This document shows positions 1 through 5,110 of a DNA stretch of 5,764 nucleotides, piece after piece (the stretch's first letter is position 1; every line of letters begins with the position of its first letter). A program made the position numbers and the translations under genes. The notes beneath the pieces were generated by a model. The model had not been told where the DNA came from, did not search any database, and saw nothing but the letters and a program-made list of their open reading frames with translations. This DNA comes from Candidatus Wildermuthbacteria bacterium (GTDB taxonomy: Bacteria; Patescibacteriota; Minisyncoccia; Minisyncoccales; UBA10102), in NCBI GenBank assembly GCA_016177065.1, contig JACOVZ010000008.1, positions 1 to 5,764 on the forward strand, in the 5' to 3' direction.

Positions 1-1336
1 GCTCAAGGGCAGGCTCTGAGTTCGGTTTCCCAACGTAAAAAAATACAATTTTTTCCCCCAATATATCGTCAGCGATTCCAACCGCAGTGCCGCTCTCAAT
101 AAGATTCAACTTATCAACAAAAGAATCAATTGATTCCGGGCTGATATTGGCCCCTCCCCGCTTAATGATATTTTTTTTGCGGCCGGTGATCAAAAGAGAG
201 CCGTCGCCTCGCAGTTGCCCTAAATCTCCTGAAATGAATTTCCCCTCGCGCATAATGTCGCCCTGATTAATGTTGTAATATCCCAAAAACATCCACGGCA
301 CGCCCACATAAATCTCCTGGTCAGCGCCAAAATCAAGCTCAACGCCGCGCAATGCTTTGCCAACGCCGTCTGCAAACGAATCAGACGGAGCATTGGTGGT
401 ATTAAACAATGTTTCGGACAATCCATAGCTTTCAAATAACGGGATAGCATATTTCTCTTCAAACTCTTTCTTTAACCTGGGCAGCAAGGGCGCCGTTCCC
501 ACACATCCTGCCATTGGGCTGCGCAAAGCAAGTGTTCGCCCGTCCGTGCCTCTATCAAGCTTCAAGAGCAAGGAAACAATGGTGGGGATAAACCAAAAAG
601 TGTTAACACCGTAACGCGCGGGCACTTCCCAAAATCTCATTATTCCCGAAACGCGAAAACGATCGCCGATAACAATTTTGCTTCCTGAAAAAAACGGCAG
701 AAAGATCAAGTTTAAAATCCCTGCCATATATGTCATCGGAAGATTGTGATAAAAAACGTTCTGCGGCCCGAAATTGAACCTCTCAGCGAATGCCTGTGAA
801 GTCATTGCAAAATTTTTGCAAGAGTGGATCACCCCTTTAGGGGCTCCGGTTGACCCGGAAGTGAATGTTATCGTATATGGAGCTTCGTAATCCACATCGT
901 CAAATACGGCAAGCAAGGAAACATCAGCATCGCGATCATTTTGATAAAAAGACTCTGCCAGAGAATTCAAACGAATGACTTCTCTGTGAGATGATCCAAT
1001 GTTCTCAATGTTGTCATCCGCAATAATGCAGCGGTATTGCAATTGAGACAATATGGCGTCAACTTCCTCAATCCCCTTTTCAGGATCAATAGGCACGACT
1101 ACAGCGCCCTTTAAGAGCAACGCAAAATACAGCACCATCAAATGCAGGGAATTTTGAATAATAAGGCACACGATATCTCCTTTTGCAATTTTAAGGTTAT
1201 CAAGCGCCTGCCTGGCACTAAGAACGCAACGAAAAAAATCTTTATGTGAAAAGGTTTTGCCAGACACAGCTTCTGTTACGAAAAGCTCATCCCAGTTGTT
1301 CTGGAAGGTTTGTATGAATAATTCAGCAACATTCAT
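1..1336 (-). CDS. AMP-dependent acyl-CoA synthetase/ligase, C-terminus cut by window edge
   Basis: This is a class I adenylate-forming enzyme that should activate a carboxylic acid with ATP to an acyl-adenylate and pass it to CoA or a carrier protein. The first 445 residues are visible. The P-loop-like motif TFTSGSTGAPKG lies at residues 157-168, SYGLSET at 303-309, SGDLG at 369-373, and GRKKNIIKRGGANISPESID (the hinge region) at 385-404. Family members of this kind run to about 500 residues, so roughly the last 50-60, including the expected catalytic lysine of the small C-terminal domain, lie outside. The ATG start is well supported: AGGAG sits 7 bases upstream, in the 15-base gap after the aldolase stop codon. 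The two genes therefore form an operon and probably act on related substrates. The substrate cannot be read from the sequence. A free-standing ligase that loads a carrier protein is an alternative to a CoA ligase. Confidence 0.93.
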   Translation of the reverse strand, partial: MNVAELFIQTFQNNWDELFVTEAVSGKTFSHKDFFRCVLSARQALDNLKIAKGDIVCLIIQNSLHLMVLYFALLLKGAVVVPIDPEKGIEEVDAILSQLQYRCIIADDNIENIGSSHREVIRLNSLAESFYQNDRDADVSLLAVFDDVDYEAPYTITFTSGSTGAPKGVIHSCKNFAMTSQAFAERFNFGPQNVFYHNLPMTYMAGILNLIFLPFFSGSKIVIGDRFRVSGIMRFWEVPARYGVNTFWFIPTIVSLLLKLDRGTDGRTLALRSPMAGCVGTAPLLPRLKKEFEEKYAIPLFESYGLSETLFNTTNAPSDSFADGVGKALRGVELDFGADQEIYVGVPWMFLGYYNINQGDIMREGKFISGDLGQLRGDGSLLITGRKKNIIKRGGANISPESIDSFVDKLNLIESGTAVGIADDILGEKIVFFYVGKPNSEPALE

Positions 1337-1343
1337 GCAAAAA

Positions 1344-1348
1344 CTCCT
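1344..1348 (-). promoter_or_regulatory. Shine-Dalgarno site of the ligase gene
   Basis: AGGAG (read on the minus strand) is followed by seven bases and then the ATG at 1336. It lies in the short gap between the aldolase stop and the ligase start. It fixes the ligase start and shows that this organism uses anti-SD pairing, at least for internal operon genes. This contrasts with the SD-less first genes at 2422 and 2514. Confidence 0.85.
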
Positions 1349-1351
1349 GCA

Positions 1352-2422
1352 TTACTTCTTTTCATCCTGTTCGCCTCCAAGGTAGCGATTAAACTGATAT
1401 TTGCCCAAAGATACTTCTTTTCTGCCCTTTGTTTTCAATTTTCTTGCGATAGTATCAAGAATATTTTCGTCAGCATTGACCTTATCTATCTTGCACAGTT
1501 CAATAATCAAAAGGGCTGGATCAACGCTGTATTTCGCGGAATATTTCTGGATTTTCGGCATATAGCTTGAATGAAATTCAGCATAGCCGGCAACGGTATC
1601 AAGAAGCATCCTGCCTGTTTTGGAAATTAAAGGCTGAACATGTTTCTGCCCTGCTTCAAGTATCTTTAATAAATCAATGGGAAGATTGTATCCTTTTTTC
1701 AAAAGAGCGGCTACCACAACTTCCGTGCACGCATTTCCCGCGCTTCTCCCCAACGATTGCAAAGTCGTATCTATAAACTCTATTCCCAGATCTGCCGCAA
1801 AAAGGCTGTTTGAAACCGCAAGGCCAAGATTATCATGCCCATGAAATCCCAAAGGCAAATCAGTAACTGATCGAGCTGCCTTGTAATATTTCTCAATATC
1901 TTCCGGGAACATGCCTCCTGCAGAATCAACGATATAAATCAGGTCAGCCCCGTACTTCTGAGAAAGCTTCACCTGCTTGGCAAACTCCTTTGGCGGCACC
2001 GCATATGATTTCATGTAGTTTGCCGTAACAAACATCTTGTGCTTTTTTGCCCGTTTTATGTACTGTTCGGAATTTGCGACCTCGGTAACGTTGGTTCCTA
2101 TTCGTATAAATCCCATCCCATGCTTATGAGCTAAGTCTATATCTTCAAGGCGCGCAATTTTTGGAATGCAGAACATTCCGTATTTTGCTTTCTTAAGCGT
2201 TTTCTCGGCAGCTACCATATACTCTTCATCAGTCTGCATGGCCTTTCCATATCCCATGGCATCAGCATTCAGCCCGACTCCATGGCCAACCTCAATGTAT
2301 TGAATCCCGGCATCTTCCAGCGCCTTGCATATGATTGAAGTATCTTCCGAGGTAAATGAAAAATTGACGTCGTAGCTTCCGTCACGCAACGTGGCATCAA
2401 GAATTTTTACGTCTTTTTTCAT
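1352..2422 (-). CDS. DRE-TIM metallolyase, 4-hydroxy-2-oxovalerate aldolase-like
   Basis: This 356-residue protein has the HMGL-like TIM barrel of class II pyruvate aldolases (DmpG/BphI/MhpE). Known members cleave or form 4-hydroxy-2-oxoacids from pyruvate and an aldehyde. Visible hallmarks are LDATLRDGSYD at residues 8-18 (catalytic Arg13, metal ligand Asp14), IEVGHG at 43-48, YIVDSAGG at 163-170 and GFHGHDNLGLA at 192-202 (metal ligands His194 and His196). GRSAGN at 225-230 and a C-terminal segment from about 265 resemble the DmpG communication domain. Against DmpG as I remember it, the catalytic base His21 is Tyr17 here and Tyr291 is His284. The acetaldehyde dehydrogenase partner of catabolic operons is absent from the window, and an acyl-activating ligase follows instead. 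I infer a biosynthetic role making an acid or keto acid for glycan decoration; the exact reaction is unknown. ATG 2422 is the only sensible start, because an in-frame stop lies five codons upstream. Confidence 0.9.
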   Translation of the reverse strand: MKKDVKILDATLRDGSYDVNFSFTSEDTSIICKALEDAGIQYIEVGHGVGLNADAMGYGKAMQTDEEYMVAAEKTLKKAKYGMFCIPKIARLEDIDLAHKHGMGFIRIGTNVTEVANSEQYIKRAKKHKMFVTANYMKSYAVPPKEFAKQVKLSQKYGADLIYIVDSAGGMFPEDIEKYYKAARSVTDLPLGFHGHDNLGLAVSNSLFAADLGIEFIDTTLQSLGRSAGNACTEVVVAALLKKGYNLPIDLLKILEAGQKHVQPLISKTGRMLLDTVAGYAEFHSSYMPKIQKYSAKYSVDPALLIIELCKIDKVNADENILDTIARKLKTKGRKEVSLGKYQFNRYLGGEQDEKK

Positions 2423-2428
2423 AAAATC

Positions 2429-2457
2429 AATATGTCATAAAACTGCCGGGAGCGCAA
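2429..2457 (-). promoter_or_regulatory. Possible promoter of the aldolase-ligase operon
   Basis: Read on the minus strand, TTGCGC (2452-2457) and CATATT (2429-2434) are separated by 17 bases. They match the sigma-70 hexamers at four of six positions each. Transcription would start about seven bases beyond the -10, at or next to the aldolase ATG at 2422, giving a leaderless mRNA. That would fit the lack of a Shine-Dalgarno sequence. The match is weak and was found by eye. Confidence 0.3.
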
Positions 2458-2476
2458 CCTCCAAAAATACATATAT

Positions 2477-2504
2477 TTGCAAAATAAGCTCTGCGTGATA
2501 CCAT
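2477..2504 (+). promoter_or_regulatory. Possible extended -10 promoter of the peptidase-like gene
   Basis: TTGCAA (2477-2482) is followed after 16 bases by TACCAT (2499-2504), which carries an upstream TG at 2496-2497 in the extended -10 arrangement. The predicted transcription start near 2511 leaves only about three bases before the ATG at 2514. This again suggests a leaderless or nearly leaderless transcript, in keeping with the absent Shine-Dalgarno sequence. A second TACCAT at 2504-2509 is part of a short tandem repeat and could compete. Confidence 0.35.
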
Positions 2505-2510
2505 ACCATA

Positions 2511-2526
2511 CATATGAATTCATATG
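2511..2526. repeat. Perfect 16-bp palindrome over the start codon
   Basis: CATATGAATTCATATG reads identically on both strands. It covers the ATG at 2514 and the first four codons of the peptidase-like gene. It could be a site for a dimeric repressor at the predicted transcription start, or it could form a six-pair RNA stem with an AAUU loop that includes the start codon. A coincidental origin is also possible. Confidence 0.6.
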
Positions 2527-3815
2527 CGGCCGGCAAAAAAATATACGAATTACTATGCAAACTCTATCCTATTTGCAGAAGCATTACCGGGAACGGAACA
2601 CGACAGACTTTAGCTGAAATAAAGGCCATTATACCGATAGAAACCCATGAGGTTCCAACCGGAACCAAGGTTTTTGATTGGGCTATCCCAAAAGAATGGA
2701 ATATTAAAGACGGCTATGTAAAAAATTCAAAAGGAGAAAAAATACTGGATTTTCAAAAATCAAATCTCCACGTCTTAAACTACAGCGCGCCGGTTCATGC
2801 GAAACTTTCATTAAAAGAGTTGCAAAAACATCTCTACTTTCTTGAAGAATATCCAGATTGGATCCCATATGTTACTTCGTATTACAAGGAAAACTGGGGG
2901 TTTGCCTTGCCTTATCGTCAATACAAAACATTGCCTGACGACACGTATGAAGTGTTCATAGATTCCGAATTAAAAGACGGAAATCTTTCTTACGGAGAGC
3001 TGTATGTGCCAGGCGCAAAGAAAGATGAAATCCTGCTTTCAACCTATATCTGCCATCCTTCGCTTGCCAATGACAACTTAAGCGGCATAGCCCTTGCTGC
3101 ATTCCTCGCAAAACACCTCATGCAGGAAAAACGAACATATTCCTACAGATTCCTTTTTATCCCAGAAACAATCGGCGCCATTGCTTGGCTTTGCCGCAAT
3201 GAGAATAAAATAAAAAACATCCGGCATGGGCTCGTGATAACCTGCGTGGGAGACCAGGGAAAATTCACCTACAAAAAGAGCAGGCAAGGAAATGCGGAGA
3301 TTGACAAGGCGGCAGAAAAAGCATTGGCCGACCTGGAAAAACCATACGAAATTATTGATTTTTTCCCTTCGGGAAGCGATGAACGCCAATTCTGCTCTCC
3401 TGCATTCAATCTCCAGGTAGGATCTCTTATGAAAACTCCTTATGGGCGGTTTCCCGAATACCATACATCGGCAGATGATCTCGCTTTTGTTCAACCGCAG
3501 TATCTTGAAGACACGTTCAACGCGTATCTTCAAACCTTATTCATTATAGAGAACAATGGCAGATACCTGAACCTGAATCCAAAGTGTGAGCCGCAATTGG
3601 GCAAAAGAGGACTCTATCATATGATCGGCACCCAAAAAGAAAATGCGCCAGACGAGTTTGCGCTTCTTTGGGTATTGAATCTTTCCGATGGCAATTACTC
3701 GCTTCTTGATATCTCCGTGCGCTCGGGCCTCACATTCAGCCAAATCAAAAACGCAGCTGATGTGCTCGTATCTGCAGGGCTATTGCAAAAGATTGAAAAT
3801 AAACCTACTTCTTAA
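2514..3815 (+). CDS. DUF4910/DUF2172 M28-type peptidase-like protein with winged-helix C-terminus
   Basis: This 433-residue protein matches in length and order a family I recall from surface-polysaccharide loci: an M28-like zinc aminopeptidase fold (DUF4910), an inserted small domain (DUF2172, about residues 60-130), and a C-terminal winged-helix domain (about 365-430). All five residues expected to hold a two-metal centre are visible: His181 and Asp187 in HPSLANDNLSG, Glu218 in PETIGAI, Asp289 in GSDERQF and His317 in EYHTSADD. The site therefore looks intact and hydrolase activity is plausible, but the substrate is unknown to me. It may be a peptide or an N-acyl group on a sugar. No signal peptide is seen, so it should be cytoplasmic. 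It is the only rightward gene here, divergent from the aldolase and overlapping the methyltransferase gene by 11 bases at its 3' end. ATG 2514 is chosen because an in-frame TGA lies at 2496-2498. Confidence 0.92.
   Translation: MNSYAAGKKIYELLCKLYPICRSITGNGTRQTLAEIKAIIPIETHEVPTGTKVFDWAIPKEWNIKDGYVKNSKGEKILDFQKSNLHVLNYSAPVHAKLSLKELQKHLYFLEEYPDWIPYVTSYYKENWGFALPYRQYKTLPDDTYEVFIDSELKDGNLSYGELYVPGAKKDEILLSTYICHPSLANDNLSGIALAAFLAKHLMQEKRTYSYRFLFIPETIGAIAWLCRNENKIKNIRHGLVITCVGDQGKFTYKKSRQGNAEIDKAAEKALADLEKPYEIIDFFPSGSDERQFCSPAFNLQVGSLMKTPYGRFPEYHTSADDLAFVQPQYLEDTFNAYLQTLFIIENNGRYLNLNPKCEPQLGKRGLYHMIGTQKENAPDEFALLWVLNLSDGNYSLLDISVRSGLTFSQIKNAADVLVSAGLLQKIENKPTS
3805..3815. other. Tail-to-tail overlap of convergent genes
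   Basis: The stop of the rightward peptidase-like gene (TAA, 3813-3815) and the stop of the leftward methyltransferase gene (TAG on the minus strand, 3805-3807) interlock, so 11 bases encode both C-termini on opposite strands. There is no room for an intrinsic terminator between them, and I see no hairpin with a T-run close by in either direction. Confidence 0.9.
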
Positions 3816-4575
3816 AATACACTCCTGCGTAGTCAACTGGGATCAGCTGAACTTGAAGCTTTCTCGTTGCCAAAAACTCATCCACTGCTTTTTTGCATCC
3901 TTGCCAATGCCCATAATCATCAATAAGAACATAGCCGCCCGAAACCACGTTGTCATATAAATTATCTAGAATGCACTTGGTAGATTCATACCAATCAGCG
4001 TCAAGGCGCAGCAGTGCGATAGGACCGATACTCTGTTTTTCTTTGGGCAAAACATCCTGAAACCATCCTTTTTTGATAATTATGTTCTCCGGATTCAATT
4101 TTAGAACTGAGAAGAACAGTTGTTTCACGTCTTCCAGGGGGCCGACGCATTTCTCTATAGAGCGCAATGCCCCAGAATCTCTATGCGCGGCATAGGTGCT
4201 TGCGGTGGCGCCGTCTTTTTTGGTGGGCTCTGGTAATCCTTCAAAGGAATCAAAAAGCCATATCTTCCTGCCTGATTTTGCTTTATCTGCAACTTTTGCC
4301 ATAAGCCCTATGGCGCCTCCTTTCCAGACTCCGCATTCCACAAACGCTCCGGGAATGCGATTTCTCTCCAGAAATTCCGCAACCGTGCATGCGTTTGCCA
4401 ATCGCTTGTATTCCACCATAGTATACGGCGAAATCCTCAAAAACAGCATGAGCCGTCCAAGATGGAATATATTATTCACAAAAGCTGCGGCAAGAAAACG
4501 CCCTTTGTAGTATGCATCCACAAAAGTTTGGTTTTTCCGCAATACTGCCTTAATTTTTGTGATTATATTTTTCAT
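3805..4575 (-). CDS. TylF/MycF-family SAM-dependent sugar O-methyltransferase
   Basis: This 256-residue protein belongs to the macrocin O-methyltransferase (TylF/MycF) family, Mg-dependent enzymes that methylate sugar hydroxyls. Motifs in order are GAFVECGVWKGG at residues 76-87 (SAM binding, with Glu80), LFDSFEGLPEP at 107-117, KGWFQDVLP at 169-177, LLRLDADWYEST at 188-199 and GGYVLIDDYGHW at 213-224. Asp192 or Asp194 with Asp219 and Asp220 are the likely metal ligands. Residues 27-47 are hydrophobic and may pack on the core or touch the membrane. The frame stays open upstream to a TTG at 4653, but ATG 4575 is preferred because the extra 26 residues lie inside the GNAT gene and look unlike a domain. 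Only a weak GGA precedes this ATG, and the 26-base overlap with the GNAT gene suggests coupled translation. In this setting it probably O-methylates a glycan or nucleotide sugar; the exact hydroxyl is unknown. Confidence 0.9.
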   Translation of the reverse strand: MKNIITKIKAVLRKNQTFVDAYYKGRFLAAAFVNNIFHLGRLMLFLRISPYTMVEYKRLANACTVAEFLERNRIPGAFVECGVWKGGAIGLMAKVADKAKSGRKIWLFDSFEGLPEPTKKDGATASTYAAHRDSGALRSIEKCVGPLEDVKQLFFSVLKLNPENIIIKKGWFQDVLPKEKQSIGPIALLRLDADWYESTKCILDNLYDNVVSGGYVLIDDYGHWQGCKKAVDEFLATRKLQVQLIPVDYAGVYFKK

Positions 4576-5110
4576 TCCATTTTGCCAAAAGAACGAGATC
4601 AACGTAAGAACTTTTGAATCTTGCGTGCGCCCTTCGCCTTCCTTCTTCCGCAAAACCAGCCTTGAGGAACGATTTAATTGATCCTATATTATTCGCATAT
4701 GACCCGGCAGAAATCTTATGAAGCTTTAATTTCTCAAATGCGAAGCTTGCAATAAGCAAAATCGCCTCTGTTGCAAAACCTTTCCCCCATGATTGTTTAT
4801 CTCCGATCATAATGCCAATATCTGCGACGCTGTGATACGTATCAATCGGGCCAAGCTTAATATTGCCAATATGTTTTTGAGTGTCTTTTCTTATAATTGC
4901 GAAAAAATGCACGAGCGGATTGCTTCTCATTTTCTTTATATAGAGCCGAAGATCCCCTGCTCTGTATTTCCTGAAACGACTCTCCAAATACTGCGTAATC
5001 TCCTTGTTATTCATCCAGGACACATACTCTTTTGTCGCGTCGGAAAGACGCACGGAACGCAATGAAACTCGCTCTCCCTCAAGTTCTATTTCTTTTTCCC
5101 TAAATGCCAT
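4550..5110 (-). CDS. GNAT N-acyltransferase, RimJ/RimL type, likely acting on an amino sugar
   Basis: This 186-residue GNAT-fold protein should transfer an acyl group, usually acetyl from acetyl-CoA, to an amine. IELEGERVSLRSVRLSD at residues 8-24 is the usual opening of the RimJ/RimL-like subgroup, and SWMNNKEITQYLESRF at 31-46 follows. The CoA pyrophosphate-binding motif is QSWGKGFATEA at 106-116, preceded by ADIGIMIGD on strand 4. NNIGSIKSFLKAGF at 140-153 is the conserved motif B region. It overlaps the aminotransferase gene by 11 bases and the methyltransferase gene by 26. By position it is the natural partner of the PseC-like aminotransferase and could play the PseH role, acylating the new 4-amino group. 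Sequence alone does not separate that from ribosomal-protein or other amine acetylation. A weak AAAGG lies only three bases before the ATG, so translational coupling probably drives initiation. Confidence 0.88.
   Translation of the reverse strand: MAFREKEIELEGERVSLRSVRLSDATKEYVSWMNNKEITQYLESRFRKYRAGDLRLYIKKMRSNPLVHFFAIIRKDTQKHIGNIKLGPIDTYHSVADIGIMIGDKQSWGKGFATEAILLIASFAFEKLKLHKISAGSYANNIGSIKSFLKAGFAEEGRRRAHARFKSSYVDLVLLAKWNEKYNHKN

Larger units (their letters stand above)
2423..2513. promoter_or_regulatory. Divergent intergenic region between the aldolase and peptidase-like genes
   Basis: These 91 bases are the only real non-coding gap in the window and must hold the promoters for both divergent genes, unless the leftward pair is read from upstream through the opposing gene. 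It is AT-rich near both start codons, with a GC-rich patch at about 2443-2456. Neither start codon has a Shine-Dalgarno match at normal spacing. On the minus strand a GGAGG (complement of 2458-2462) occurs, but it is 35 bases from the aldolase ATG and too far to serve it. Confidence 0.65.

Noticed and set aside
220..462. 80-codon leftward frame within the ligase region
   Set aside because: It is an alternative frame on the same strand inside the ligase, whose own frame carries conserved motifs on both sides without a break.
2427..2438. Three-codon upstream open frame (ATG ACA TAT TGA, minus strand) before the aldolase gene
   Set aside because: The GGAGG upstream is 19 bases away, too far to drive it, and if the predicted promoter is right the frame is not transcribed.
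3078..3533. 151-codon leftward open frame inside the peptidase-like gene
   Set aside because: It is antisense to the segment holding four of the five metal ligands, and its cysteine- and arginine-rich translation looks like an antisense artefact.
4576..4653. Upstream extension of the methyltransferase to a TTG start at 4653
   Set aside because: The added 26 residues lie wholly inside the GNAT coding region, begin at TTG, and do not resemble a family N-terminus. ATG 4575 gives a typical TylF-family length.
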